Positions 26,176-39,260 are shown, numbered from the stretch's first letter. The stretch is DNA of 64,000 bases from Psychrobacter sp. AH5 (GCF_040371085.1 NZ_JAMBMT010000001.1:496001-560000); one strand, 5' to 3'. Numbers and translations are program-made. Notes: generated by a model not told the origin, from the letters alone.

Positions 26176-28374
26176 ATGAATCAAGCTGCAAACGCTAATC
26201 GCATCCAAAAAGGCATTCTAGCCATTGATAAGCAGATGTATGATTTTATTGAAAACGAAGTATTGCCTAAAGTAGGTGTCGATTCGGATAGTTATTGGTC
26301 AGGTTTTGAAAAAGTAGTCAAAGAGTTTACTCCGCGTAATAAAGCATTATTAGCGACTCGTGATGAGATGCAACAAAAGATCGACCAGTGGCACCTAGAC
26401 AACCCTACCCAAAACGGCGAAGTAGATTTTGCCAAGTATAAGCAGTTCTTGCAAGAGATTGGGTATTTATTGCCAGAAGGTGAGGACTTTCAAGTCTCAA
26501 CTGAAAATGTAGATGACGAAATTGCGCATATCGCAGGACCACAGCTGGTAGTGCCAGTACGCAACGCCCGTTATGCGCTGAACGCCACGAACGCTCGTTG
26601 GGGCAGCCTATATGACGCGCTTTATGGTACGGATGTCATCAGTGATGAAAACGGTCAAGAAGCCAAAGGCGGTTACAATCCGACGCGCGGCGCGGCAGTC
26701 GTCGCTTATGCCAAGCAGTTTTTGGACGAGCACTTTGCTCTAACCTCAGGCTCTTATACTGATGTTACGGGCTTTAGAGTTGTCGATGGCAAGCTTGAAG
26801 TCGTTCAAGGTGATAGCAGCACTGAGCTTCAAGACGCCAGTAAGTTTGCAGGCTATGTCGGGGACGCTGAGAGCCCAACAGGGGTGCTTCTAAAGAACAA
26901 TAATTTGCATGTTGAGATTCAAATTGATAAGGATAGCCCAATCGGTAAAGACGATGCGGCCGGTATCAAAGATGTGCTACTTGAGTCTGCTATCACCGCT
27001 ATTCAAGATGGCGAGGATTCTATTGCCGCAGTTGATGCTGAAGAAAAGGTCGAGGTTTATCGCAACTGGTTCGGTCTTATGAACGGCGATTTGCAAGAGA
27101 CTTTTGAGAAAGGCGGCAAGACTCGTACCCGTAAGCAAAACCCAGACCGCGTTTATACCGCGCCCGATGGTAGCGAGCTAGTATTGCCAGGTCGCTCTTT
27201 ATTATTGCTACGTAACGTCGGTCACTTGATGCAAAACCCAGCTATCTTAGTGGACTTAGGCGAAGGACAAGAGGAGATCTTTGAGGGCATCATGGATGCG
27301 CTAGTGACGCCGCTACTTAGCCTAAATGATCTTAAAGGTAAAAATGAGCTGTCAAACTCTCGCAAGGGCTCTATGTACATCGTTAAGCCAAAAATGCATG
27401 GCCCTGATGAAGTCAAAATGGCTAATGACTTATTCAATGCCTCAGAGGACTTATTAGGTCTTGAGCGTAATACCATCAAGATAGGTATTATGGATGAAGA
27501 GCGCCGTATGACGGTCAATCTAAAAGAAGCGATTCGTAAGGCCAAAGAGCGCGTCATCTTTATTAACACCGGCTTCTTAGATCGTACGGGCGATGAGATG
27601 CATACCAGTATGAATGCAGGGCCATTCGTGCGTAAAGGCGATATGAAGTCGCAAGCATGGCAGCCCGCGTATGAGCAGTGGAACGTTGATGTAGGGCTAG
27701 AAGTAGGCTTGCAGGGCCGCGCGCAAATCGGTAAAGGTATGTGGGCCAAACCTGATGAGATGAAAGAGATGATGGATACCAAAGCCGCTCATCCACAAGC
27801 AGGAGCTAGTACCGCTTGGGTACCTTCACCGACGGGCGCGACTTTGCATAGTATGCACTATCATCAAGTCAACGTAAAAGACGTTCAAGATGAGCTAAAA
27901 TCACGCAAGCGCGCCGATGTCGATGATATCTTGACTATTCCGTTGACCAGTGATGCCAATTGGAGCGATGAAGAGAAGCGCCAAGAGCTTGAGAATAACG
28001 CGCAAGGTATCTTAGGATACGTAGTGCGCTGGGTAAACCAAGGTGTGGGCTGCTCAAAAGTGCCAGATATCAATAATGTTGGTCTGATGGAGGATCGCGC
28101 AACCTTACGTATCTCAAGTCAGCATATTACCAATTGGCTTCATCATGGTATCGTCAGCGAAGAGCAGGTGATGGATGTGATGAAACGTATGGCTAAAGTC
28201 GTCGATGAACAAAACGCTGGCGACCCTAGCTATCGTGATATGGCTCCTGATTTTGACAACTCGATTGCGTTCCAGGCGGCGTGTGACTTAGTGTTCAAAG
28301 GTCGTACTCAGCCAAGTGGTTATACTGAGCCATTATTGCACCAAGCTCGCCGTGCGCTAAAAGGTAGCTTATAA
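26176..28374 (+). CDS. glcB: malate synthase G
   Basis: The enzyme condenses glyoxylate with acetyl-CoA to malate, the second step of the glyoxylate bypass. The single polypeptide has 732 residues, the G-isoform length. Diagnostic segments include [80 protein letters not shown], and near the C-terminus [31 protein letters not shown] at 26176 follows AAGGACATC; the ATG at 26122 lacks a ribosome binding site. Isocitrate lyase, its pathway partner, is about 22 kb downstream rather than adjacent. A hairpin and a terminator follow. Confidence 0.96.
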   Translation: MNQAANANRIQKGILAIDKQMYDFIENEVLPKVGVDSDSYWSGFEKVVKEFTPRNKALLATRDEMQQKIDQWHLDNPTQNGEVDFAKYKQFLQEIGYLLPEGEDFQVSTENVDDEIAHIAGPQLVVPVRNARYALNATNARWGSLYDALYGTDVISDENGQEAKGGYNPTRGAAVVAYAKQFLDEHFALTSGSYTDVTGFRVVDGKLEVVQGDSSTELQDASKFAGYVGDAESPTGVLLKNNNLHVEIQIDKDSPIGKDDAAGIKDVLLESAITAIQDGEDSIAAVDAEEKVEVYRNWFGLMNGDLQETFEKGGKTRTRKQNPDRVYTAPDGSELVLPGRSLLLLRNVGHLMQNPAILVDLGEGQEEIFEGIMDALVTPLLSLNDLKGKNELSNSRKGSMYIVKPKMHGPDEVKMANDLFNASEDLLGLERNTIKIGIMDEERRMTVNLKEAIRKAKERVIFINTGFLDRTGDEMHTSMNAGPFVRKGDMKSQAWQPAYEQWNVDVGLEVGLQGRAQIGKGMWAKPDEMKEMMDTKAAHPQAGASTAWVPSPTGATLHSMHYHQVNVKDVQDELKSRKRADVDDILTIPLTSDANWSDEEKRQELENNAQGILGYVVRWVNQGVGCSKVPDINNVGLMEDRATLRISSQHITNWLHHGIVSEEQVMDVMKRMAKVVDEQNAGDPSYRDMAPDFDNSIAFQAACDLVFKGRTQPSGYTEPLLHQARRALKGSL

Positions 28375-28395
28375 CTGTCAGCAGCCATGTTTAAC

Positions 28396-28430
28396 TAGCC
28401 GCTTAGTAGATAGACGCCACTAAGCGGCTA
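28396..28430. repeat. 12-bp inverted repeat after glcB
   Basis: TAGCCGCTTAGT (28396-28407) and ACTAAGCGGCTA (28419-28430) are perfectly complementary around an 11-base loop. A short T5 follows a little further on. It may be a first, weak terminator or a stabilising 3' hairpin. Confidence 0.6.
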
Positions 28431-28506
28431 CTAATGGCTTTTTGCCAGCTAGATTAGGCTAGTAGACGTTATAAGTTATACAGCTAGTTAGTTTCGCCAT
28501 TTTACT

Positions 28507-28542
28507 AAGCGCTCCTATTGAGAGAATAGGGGCGCTTTTTTT
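28507..28542 (+). terminator. terminator downstream of glcB
   Basis: Arms AAGCGCTCCTATT / AATAGGGGCGCTT (one wobble) around GAGAG, followed by T7. It is about 130 bases after the glcB stop. Confidence 0.88.
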
Positions 28543-29089
28543 GTGGTTTAAATCCATCTAGGATTAATAGTTACTTTGATTGCATAAAATGGTTACATAA
28601 AAGAAGCTAGTTAATAGTTAGCTCTAATGCCTTATAAATCAGCCAATAGATAGCTCATTATGCGCCAACTTACTGACTTAAATAAGGATATTTCGACGCT
28701 TTTATTTTAAGCCATTAACCGTATATCTATTTACAAAAATATGTGGAAAATAAAGTCATTAAATTAAAGTTAAATGCTAAAAAGATGTTGCAAATTATGT
28801 CAAAGTTGTTATGCTTGTAACCGAAGTATGAGTTTGGTAACGGATGTTACACGGTAAAACGTATAAGACTTAAGTTTACATGGTAGTTACATTAAGGGTT
28901 ACGTTAATGCTTTCATTATGTAAGTTAGGGTTTGTTCATCTTACGGTAATAAAACTTCGCCATACTTGTTTCTGACTAATCTCGGTAGCCAGTTGCACAT
29001 TATATCTTTGAGGATTTGTGACGATACCCTTATGAGCACTCGCTAATAAAAGCATGCTCATTACTAAAATTGTAAAGTGGAGATATCCC
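28543..29089. other. gene-free AT-rich leader region of the porin gene
   Basis: About 550 bases without a credible gene. It is AT-rich and lies upstream of the first porin, so it probably holds the promoter and a long leader. I could not single out one promoter or a known riboswitch or sRNA in it. Confidence 0.5.
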
Positions 29090-30154
29090 ATGAAAAAGTT
29101 ACTTTTAGCTACAGCAGTTGCCGCTCTATCTGTATCTGCAGCAAATGCTGCGCCAACTCTGTATGGTAAAGCATTCTTAGCAGCTGACTATGTCAATGCC
29201 GAATTTGACGCAAATGCACCTTATGCTCCTTATAATTATGATGAAGATACCGTAGAGATTAACTCTCATGCTTCACGTATTGGCCTAAAAGGCTCTGAAG
29301 CTATGACAGCTAACACTGATGTTATCTATCGCTTAGAATATGGTACAAGTATTGATGGTGATAACGCTACTTTCACTAACCGTGATACTTATCTTGGTGT
29401 AGTAAACAAGCAGTTTGGTGAGTTCCGTGTTGGTAAAAACCAGTCAAGCCTAGCTCGTATTGACAACGTAGTAGTAAACCAAGGTTACTGGGATAACTTA
29501 GGCCAGACTAGAAATGAAAGTGAAGTTGTTGAAGCGTTAAATATGGCAGACAGTAACCGTATTCAAAGCTCAATCATTTGGACCGCTCCAAAATTCGATG
29601 GTCTACCATTACAACTATCAGCTATGTACAGCTCTGATGATGCTAACGGTAATGACAATTCAGGTTTCGGTGTAGCGGCGTTATTCGATCAAGGTACAGG
29701 TTTCACTGCTGGCTTAGCTTATGACAAAGATCAGAACATTGAAGGTGATATCATCCGCGGTACTGCGACTGTTGATTTAGGTAAATATATGGCTTACCCA
29801 ATCAATCTAGGCGCGCTATATCAAGTAGCAGATTATGATTACAGTTCTGAAAAAGAAAAAGGTTTTGTCATTAGTGCTGAAATGGGCTTAACTAACTTTG
29901 CTCGTCCAGCCTCTGTCTATGCTCAGTACAACAATACATCAAATCTAGATGGTCTTGATGATGCTGATTCAGATCAAATCGTCGTTGGTGGTAAATACTT
30001 CTATAAAGATAACATCATCGGTCATCTTTATGCCGGTTTGAACAAAGCTGATAATGTTGGTTATAGTTATCTTGACACCAGTCTAGCTCCTGTTTTTGCA
30101 CGTGGTGATGCAGAAGTACTTGTTGTTGGTACTGGTCTAGAATACTTATTCTAG
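29090..30154 (+). CDS. Gram-negative general porin (first of a tandem pair)
   Basis: A trimeric outer-membrane diffusion channel is predicted. It has 354 residues from ATG 29090, which follows GTGGAG at 7 bases; the 5' extension to 29054 has no ribosome binding site. The signal peptide (MKKLLLATAVAALSVSAANA) is cleaved before APTLYGKAFLAADYVNA. Porin_4-type segments follow: SRIGLKGSEAMTANTDVIYRLEYG, RDTYLGVVNKQFGEFRVGKNQSSL (loop-3 region) and a last strand ending TGLEYLF with terminal Phe. Codon use suggests high expression. A closely related paralogue follows. Confidence 0.93.
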   Translation: MKKLLLATAVAALSVSAANAAPTLYGKAFLAADYVNAEFDANAPYAPYNYDEDTVEINSHASRIGLKGSEAMTANTDVIYRLEYGTSIDGDNATFTNRDTYLGVVNKQFGEFRVGKNQSSLARIDNVVVNQGYWDNLGQTRNESEVVEALNMADSNRIQSSIIWTAPKFDGLPLQLSAMYSSDDANGNDNSGFGVAALFDQGTGFTAGLAYDKDQNIEGDIIRGTATVDLGKYMAYPINLGALYQVADYDYSSEKEKGFVISAEMGLTNFARPASVYAQYNNTSNLDGLDDADSDQIVVGGKYFYKDNIIGHLYAGLNKADNVGYSYLDTSLAPVFARGDAEVLVVGTGLEYLF

Positions 30155-30180
30155 TCTCTCCCTTGCATAGCTAATATGCC

Positions 30181-30211
30181 AAAAACTCATCCTTCGGGGT
30201 GAGTTTTTTTT
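30181..30211 (+). terminator. terminator between the two porin genes
   Basis: AAAACTCATCC / GGGTGAGTTTT arms around a TTCG tetraloop with T8, 27 bases after the first porin stop. The second porin therefore probably has its own promoter. Confidence 0.92.
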
Positions 30212-30289
30212 GTGATAAAAATAGTGGTAGCTCAAGCCAATTATTAGCGTATATATCATTTGTCGCTAATTACAAAGCAAAGGTGTTTT

Positions 30290-31420
30290 ATGAAAAAAGC
30301 AGCGCTGATGTTAGCGAGTCCAGTTTTATGGGTATTTATGACACAAACGGCTCAAGCTGAGCCAGAGATCTATGGCAAAGCCTTTATGGTAGCCGATTAT
30401 ATCGATCAACAAGCCGATTATGATGATCGTAACCCCACTTTGACAGACTCAGACGAAAGCTCATTACAGCTCAACTCCTACTTCTCGCGTCTAGGCGTTC
30501 GCGGTGCTAACCCTGTGACAGCCAATACCGATGTCATTTATCAGCTGGAATATGGCATTGATATCGATGGTGATGATAGTGATACGCTACAAAGCCGCGA
30601 TACTTATCTTGGTCTAAAAAACAAAGACTATGGCGAGCTGCGAGTAGGCCGTAACTCCTCTATTTTTAGCTACTTATATGATCCTATCTTTAATAGAGGT
30701 TACTGGGATAATTTAGGCACCAGAACGCTTGATAGTAATGCTAATGTGGCCGCCCTAAACATGCTTGACTACACCCGATCGAATAATTCGGTATTATGGA
30801 TAGCGCCGGAGTATCAGGACTTACAGCTCATCTTGCAATATGCGACTGACGATAGCTTTGATAGTAGTAATGACGGCTATGGCGCAGCCTTAAAGCTTGA
30901 TAAAGGGACGGGTTATACTGCCGCTTTTGCTTATAGTAAAGATATTGAAGCTAGCGGTAGTTTGGATACTTTAGATTTGGTAAGTGATGATAATGATATT
31001 AAAAGTGTCAGTTATGGCGGTGATGCCTTTCGCGGTACAGTAACGATTGACTTAGATAAATATCTAAATATAACAACACCTATAACTTTAGGGGCGGTAT
31101 ATCAGCAAGCCGACTATGATTTTAAAGGTGCTGATAAAGAAAAGGGACTGATACTAAGTAGTAAAATAGGCTTAACTTATCTGCCTCGTCCTGCCTCTAT
31201 TTATGTTCAATATAACAAAACGGATAACCTAAATGGCATTGGCAATAATGATTCCAATCAGTTAGTGGTTGGCGCTGAATATAATGTTAAGGACAATATT
31301 ATCGCGCATAGTTATATTGGTCAAAACTGGGCGGATTATACCAGTCCAACTGATGCTAGTAACTCAGTTGCCGATATTAAAGTATTTGCCGTGGGCGCAG
31401 GTTTAGAGTATTTGTTTTAA
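30290..31420 (+). CDS. Gram-negative porin (second of a tandem pair)
   Basis: A 376-residue paralogue of the preceding porin with the same order of blocks: signal peptide ending QTAQA, EPEIYGKAFMVADYID, SRLGVRGANPVTANTDVIYQLEYGIDIDG, RDTYLGLKNKDYGELRVGRNSSIF and final AGLEYLF. It differs in longer Asp/Ser-rich external loops, so pore properties may differ. ATG at 30290 follows AAAGGTG; the in-frame start at 30260 has no ribosome binding site. The pair probably arose by duplication. Confidence 0.92.
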   Translation: MKKAALMLASPVLWVFMTQTAQAEPEIYGKAFMVADYIDQQADYDDRNPTLTDSDESSLQLNSYFSRLGVRGANPVTANTDVIYQLEYGIDIDGDDSDTLQSRDTYLGLKNKDYGELRVGRNSSIFSYLYDPIFNRGYWDNLGTRTLDSNANVAALNMLDYTRSNNSVLWIAPEYQDLQLILQYATDDSFDSSNDGYGAALKLDKGTGYTAAFAYSKDIEASGSLDTLDLVSDDNDIKSVSYGGDAFRGTVTIDLDKYLNITTPITLGAVYQQADYDFKGADKEKGLILSSKIGLTYLPRPASIYVQYNKTDNLNGIGNNDSNQLVVGAEYNVKDNIIAHSYIGQNWADYTSPTDASNSVADIKVFAVGAGLEYLF

Positions 31421-31582
31421 AACAGTAGTCGCTAACCCGCGTTATTACTTGGCACGGATTGTTTTATTTATGCAAATAAAAGCTACTAGCGACTAGCAAA
31501 ATTTAAGAATTTGCCTGAGTTTAGCTTTTGCCCTATATTTTATGGCGTATTTTTAGTAAAATCCTTCTTTACCAACTACTGA

Positions 31583-33226
<1,644 letters not shown>

Positions 33227-33256
33227 AGGTAGGATATTCGCTTTATAGCGTTAAAT

Positions 33257-33286
33257 AAGAGTGATCTTCGGATTGCTCTTTTTTTT
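33257..33286 (+). terminator. terminator after pyrG
   Basis: AAGAGTGATC / GATTGCTCTT arms around TTCG, followed by a T6 run; 30 bases after the pyrG stop. Confidence 0.85.
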
Positions 33287-33375
33287 GACTTTTTATGAGG
33301 ATATCTCCCTGCATATAGAGCGTTTCAGCCGTCATAAACATACCCTAATTACGCTTGTATACTTTTATTCATTGA

Positions 33376-34314
<939 letters not shown>

Positions 34315-34353
34315 GACATAAACCAATATTTAACTGTTTAGAAGGATAAGGTT

Positions 34354-34608
34354 ATGGCTATACAAGTAGCAAAAGTAAGTATTGAAAACATCGATGACGA
34401 AGAAGGTCTCAAGAGTGTAATGACTGCCTTAAAAAACATTGATGGAGTAACTGCCATCGAGCTTGATGTCGCTGATAAGACCGCTTTGGTAAGTTATGAT
34501 GATACCGATACTAGTATTCATGCTTTGACAGCAGCGATTACTATGGTGGATTATGTGACTCAGCCTTTTCCTATCGATGCGCCGCAAAACCCGCGTTATC
34601 ATAACTAG
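34354..34608 (+). CDS. HMA-like (ferredoxin-fold) protein lacking metal-binding cysteines
   Basis: An 84-residue protein in the layout of heavy-metal-associated domains: VAKVSIENIDDEEGLKSVMTALKNIDGVTAIELDVADKTALVSYDDTDTSIHALTAAI follows the beta-alpha-beta-beta-alpha-beta pattern of CopZ, with the GV and V-x-Y-D positions kept. The CxxC metal-binding loop is replaced by IDDEEG, and no cysteine is present at all. AAGGATAAGG precedes the ATG. It lies 39 bases after kdsA and 303 bases before copZ. It may be a degenerate chaperone or a protein-binding regulator; function cannot be assigned. Confidence 0.7.
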   Translation: MAIQVAKVSIENIDDEEGLKSVMTALKNIDGVTAIELDVADKTALVSYDDTDTSIHALTAAITMVDYVTQPFPIDAPQNPRYHN

Positions 34609-34678
34609 GTTAGCTTCACTAAATAAGCGGTTTATGATTAGGCGCTTTGACTATTTTGTTTAGTATAGCTTTTTTGAA

Positions 34679-34712
34679 TTAACCGTTTATTAAGCGCTTA
34701 ATAAACGGTTAA
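34679..34712. promoter_or_regulatory. 34-bp perfect palindrome between HMA-like gene and copZ
   Basis: A perfect inverted repeat with no loop, centred between 34695 and 34696. Each 17-base arm starts TTAACCGTTTATTAAGC (left) and is mirrored on the right. No T tract follows, so it is a poor terminator. It could be a dimer-binding operator or a cruciform-forming site in the 303-base gap ahead of copZ. Confidence 0.6.
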
Positions 34713-34758
34713 CCAATTACACTTGTAGTTGATGATAATATCACTTACCGTAAATAAC

Positions 34759-34806
34759 TACCGCTTATCTTTTAATACCTTAATGCTTAAGAAGATAAGT
34801 ACGGTC
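34759..34806. repeat. second inverted repeat upstream of copZ
   Basis: ACCGCTTATCTT and AAGATAAGTACGGT pair with a short bulge around an AT-rich loop of about 22 bases. It lies 105 bases before copZ, in the same gap as the larger palindrome, and could be a leader hairpin or an operator. Confidence 0.4.
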
Positions 34807-34911
34807 AATGACTGTTAATTAACGCTAAGATAGTAAGCCATCGATTAGTAAGTAACAAATTAGCTTGTCATCTTAGCAAACCCAACCAACTAAAATAATA
34901 AGGAGCCTAAC

Positions 34912-35136
34912 ATGGCAAACCAAACTAGAATAATCAAAGTAGATGGCATGACTTGTGAGAAGTGTGTTGAGAGCGTACACGGTGCTACTGTCGGTATGGA
35001 TGGCGTGATAAGTATCGCTGTCGATTTGCAAGATAACTTAGCAACGGTTACTTTTGATGACGCGCAGACGAGTGCCGAGAAGATTGCTAGTGCTATTGAT
35101 GACGCTGGATTTGAAGCGACAGTGGCTAATTCATAA
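34912..35136 (+). CDS. copZ: copper chaperone (HMA domain)
   Basis: A 74-residue Atx1-like chaperone that hands Cu(I) to CopA. The metal loop is intact: DGMTCEKCVESV (Cys at 15 and 18). It is followed by GVISIAVDLQDNLATVTFDD and AIDDAGFEATV, the classic ferredoxin-like order. AAGGAG is 8 bases before the ATG. It is followed by its own terminator and then copA. No CueR or CsoR regulator gene is nearby, and no clear CueR operator was found upstream. Confidence 0.92.
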   Translation: MANQTRIIKVDGMTCEKCVESVHGATVGMDGVISIAVDLQDNLATVTFDDAQTSAEKIASAIDDAGFEATVANS

Positions 35137-35174
35137 TTTTTATGATCAATTAGCCGTATAACTTGTTAGTGATA

Positions 35175-35205
35175 AAACCAGCTATTTGCCATGGCTGGTT
35201 TTTTT
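35175..35205 (+). terminator. terminator after copZ
   Basis: AAACCAGC / GCTGGTTT arms around an 11-base loop with T7. It separates copZ from copA, so the two are unlikely to be simply cotranscribed. Confidence 0.8.
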
Positions 35206-35235
35206 GTAGCTAGAGTTTTTATCGTTTTTTGGTTA

Positions 35236-35254
35236 GGGTCTGTTGAACATTTAC
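35236..35254 (+). repeat. IS5-end-like direct repeat, copy 1 (upstream of copA)
   Basis: GGGTCTGTTGAACATTTAC. It differs at 2 of 19 positions from a second copy right after copA (37775-37793), in the same orientation. It also matches 14 of 16 bases of the terminal repeat of the IS5 element at 14168. A GCACTG also follows both copies at a distance of 4-6 bases. It is probably an orphan insertion-sequence end. Confidence 0.55.
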
Positions 35255-35414
35255 CGTGGCACTGACACAGACTAGTACTTTAGCTTATAAACGTTTCTAT
35301 GAGCTTAACAACACTATTGATGAAAGCACACTTGAAAACAAAGGTTATAGCCTAATCTTATAGTAACTACTACAATATACTTATCCTTTAATTATCGTTA
35401 ATCGAGCGTCCTTT

Positions 35415-37775
35415 ATGACTCAATCCAATTCCACAGCTACTAAAGACTCTTACGAAGTCAACACCGATATTCAAGCAAATGATCTGTTGCAGCCAGAGCG
35501 CGCGCATCTGCAATTAGCTATTGATGGTATGTCGTGTCAGGCTTGTGCGTCAAGGATTGAGAAGGTATTGAATAAAAAGGATGAGGTTTATGAGGTTAGT
35601 GTCAACTTTGCCGGCGAAACTGCCAATGTTGATTATAATCCGGCACAGACCACGCCTGAGCAAATCGCTGAATGGGTGAATAAGACCGGTTTTGTTGCCA
35701 ATCTGCAAGCCGCTGATAGCTTGTTTGCCAAAACGGATGAGGATACTGCGACAAAATGGCCTTGGCGCCTGATAGCTCTATGGGTTTGTTTGTTACCCTT
35801 TTTGGTAGGTATGGCGGGCATGCTGACAGGGTTTGGCATGGCTTGGATGCCACCGGTTTGGATTCAGTTTATTCTTGCTACCATTGTCCAGTTTGGTTTA
35901 GCTTTACCGTTTTATAGCAGTGCTTGGGCGTCTATCAAAGGCGGTCTTGCCAATATGGACGTGCTAGTAGTGATCGGTACGGTGACTATTTGGGCTTATT
36001 CGACTTATCTGTGGCTGACGCATGGTGATGGTACGCTGGCAAGCTTATTACAAAGTGGCCATGCTAGTGGTCATGCTAGTGGTCACGGGGCTGGCCCGGC
36101 GGTGTATTTTGAAGCAGGGGTGATGGTTATTGCCTTTGTGCGTACCGGTAAATATCTTGAGGAGCGCACCAAAAAGCACAGCCTAAACAGTATTGATTTA
36201 TTATTATCACTGACTCCTGACGAAGTTGAGTTACAACAGCCTGATGGTAGTTTTGCCAATGTCGCACTGGCTGATGTGCAAATAGGCGATATATTGCGCG
36301 CCAAGCAAGGCAGCCGCGTTGCAACGGATGGCACCGTAATCGAAGGTAGCGGTTGGTGCGATGAGAGTCATTTAACGGGCGAATCGATACCGCTAAAAAA
36401 AGACCTTGGGGATGAGTTATTAGCCGGAGCTTTGGTCGAAAATGGTAGCTTGTTATACCGTGTCCGCGCCAAAGGTAGCCATACCAAGCTTGGCGATATG
36501 GTACAAGCACTTAGCGACGCGCAAGGCTCAAAAGCTAATTTGGCGCGTCTTGCCGATAGAGTGACCGCTATTTTTGTACCTGTGGTAGTAGCTATCGCTA
36601 TCGTTACTTTTGCGATTACGTGGTGGCTGACAGGAGCGCTCAATACCGCCTTGATGCATGCGGTTTCTGTACTAGTGATTGCTTGTCCTTGCGCTTTAGG
36701 CTTAGCAACCCCAGCGGCTATTATGGCAGGTATGGGGGTGGCGGCTCGTCACGGCGTTTGGTTCAAAGACGCGCAGAGCTTGGAGGCGGCAGGTAGTATC
36801 GATACTGTTGTCCTTGATAAGACCGGCACCTTAACCATCGGTAAGCCTGCTATCGTTGATCAGCTGATGGTCGATAAGTCATTAGCTATCGATGATGTTT
36901 TACAAATCACTGCAAGCTTAGAGGCGCATGCTAGTCATCCACTAGCTACCGCTATGGTCAATGCCGCTCACGCGCGTCAGTTGGATTTATTACCTGTATC
37001 CGATATTAGTGTAATTAAAGGGGCGGGTATTCAGGCCAATATTGAGGGCTTAGGTTTGGTCAAAGTGGGTACCGCCGAGTTTGCTAATCTCAGTTTTCCA
37101 AGACTGATGCCCAAAGTTTGGCAAATTGCTAGTACAGTGGCGATTAGTATCAACGACGAGCCGCTTGGTGCTTTTGCCTTGGCTGATGATCTAAAAGCTG
37201 ATACGCCGCAAGCGATCGCTTCATTACAAGAGGCGGGTCTCAAGGTTATTTTGATGAGCGGTGATAAGCAATCGGTGGTCGATCACGTAGCTTGGCAACT
37301 TGGTATAGATCAGGCTTATGGTAAGATGAGTCCTCGTGATAAAGCCAGTCAAATCGCCAAATTACAAGCGGCGGGTCATAAAGTGGCGATGGCAGGTGAT
37401 GGTGTCAATGACGCGCCCGCTATGGCAACCGCTGATGCTAGCTTTGCAATGTTTGAAGGGACAGATGTAGCACAGCATAGTGCCTCAGCGCGTTTGATGG
37501 GTGAGTCGCTAATGCACATCGACGCGGCGCAAAAGATTGCCAATGCTACTTTACGTAATATCAAACAAAATTTGTTCTTTGCCTTTATCTATAACTGCTT
37601 GGGTATTCCATTGGCTGCCTTTGGGTTTTTAAACCCGATGATAGCCGCCGCCGCTATGGCGCTAAGCTCCATCTCCGTCTTGATGAACGCGCTGCGTCTA
37701 ACGCGTTTCAAAACCAAGGTTGAGCTGGATAATACTGTCTCTAAGCCTGTTATAACCAAACAAAGTGCTGCATAG
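35415..37775 (+). CDS. copA: Cu(I)-exporting P1B-type ATPase
   Basis: It exports Cu(I) from the cytoplasm. It has 786 residues: one N-terminal HMA domain with DGMSCQACAS (Cys41, Cys44), eight predicted membrane helices, the metal-site motif ACPCALGLATP (Cys424, Cys426), phosphorylation Asp468 in DKTGTLT, SHPLA, MSGDKQSVVD and GDGVNDAPAM. A His-rich insert GHASGHASGHGAG at 215-227 lies in an extracytoplasmic loop between helices and could bind metal. IS5-end-like repeats flank the gene, and the stop codon overlaps the second one. Confidence 0.96.
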   Translation: MTQSNSTATKDSYEVNTDIQANDLLQPERAHLQLAIDGMSCQACASRIEKVLNKKDEVYEVSVNFAGETANVDYNPAQTTPEQIAEWVNKTGFVANLQAADSLFAKTDEDTATKWPWRLIALWVCLLPFLVGMAGMLTGFGMAWMPPVWIQFILATIVQFGLALPFYSSAWASIKGGLANMDVLVVIGTVTIWAYSTYLWLTHGDGTLASLLQSGHASGHASGHGAGPAVYFEAGVMVIAFVRTGKYLEERTKKHSLNSIDLLLSLTPDEVELQQPDGSFANVALADVQIGDILRAKQGSRVATDGTVIEGSGWCDESHLTGESIPLKKDLGDELLAGALVENGSLLYRVRAKGSHTKLGDMVQALSDAQGSKANLARLADRVTAIFVPVVVAIAIVTFAITWWLTGALNTALMHAVSVLVIACPCALGLATPAAIMAGMGVAARHGVWFKDAQSLEAAGSIDTVVLDKTGTLTIGKPAIVDQLMVDKSLAIDDVLQITASLEAHASHPLATAMVNAAHARQLDLLPVSDISVIKGAGIQANIEGLGLVKVGTAEFANLSFPRLMPKVWQIASTVAISINDEPLGAFALADDLKADTPQAIASLQEAGLKVILMSGDKQSVVDHVAWQLGIDQAYGKMSPRDKASQIAKLQAAGHKVAMAGDGVNDAPAMATADASFAMFEGTDVAQHSASARLMGESLMHIDAAQKIANATLRNIKQNLFFAFIYNCLGIPLAAFGFLNPMIAAAAMALSSISVLMNALRLTRFKTKVELDNTVSKPVITKQSAA

Positions 37776-37793
37776 GCTCTGTTGAACCTTTAC
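37775..37793 (+). repeat. IS5-end-like direct repeat, copy 2 (downstream of copA)
   Basis: GGCTCTGTTGAACCTTTAC, 17 of 19 bases identical to copy 1 upstream of copA. Its first base is the last base of the copA stop codon. Confidence 0.55.
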
Positions 37794-37922
37794 AAATGAG
37801 CACTGCTGATAACTAAAATAGTTCTAGTAAAGCGTCGCAAAATTTTATTGAATTTATGCTATGATGCCAAACAATATAGCTGATTTTTATCGTCCCTTTT
37901 TTATCCCGTAAACTTGGCATGA

Positions 37923-39260
<1,338 letters not shown>

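Noticed and set aside
27222..27782. 186-codon open frame antisense to glcB
   Set aside because: It lies wholly within the malate synthase gene, whose reading frame is confirmed by motifs. The antisense frame has no ribosome binding site or recognisable protein and is explained by codon bias of the real gene.
34860..34911. CueR or CsoR operator before copZ
   Set aside because: No ACCTTCC-N-GGAAGGT-type or CsoR-type dyad was found; the palindrome at 34679 does not match these consensus motifs.
35256..35363. 35-codon GTG-started frame after the first IS5-like repeat
   Set aside because: Too short and without homology or a ribosome binding site. It is only mentioned as a possible decayed insertion-sequence edge.
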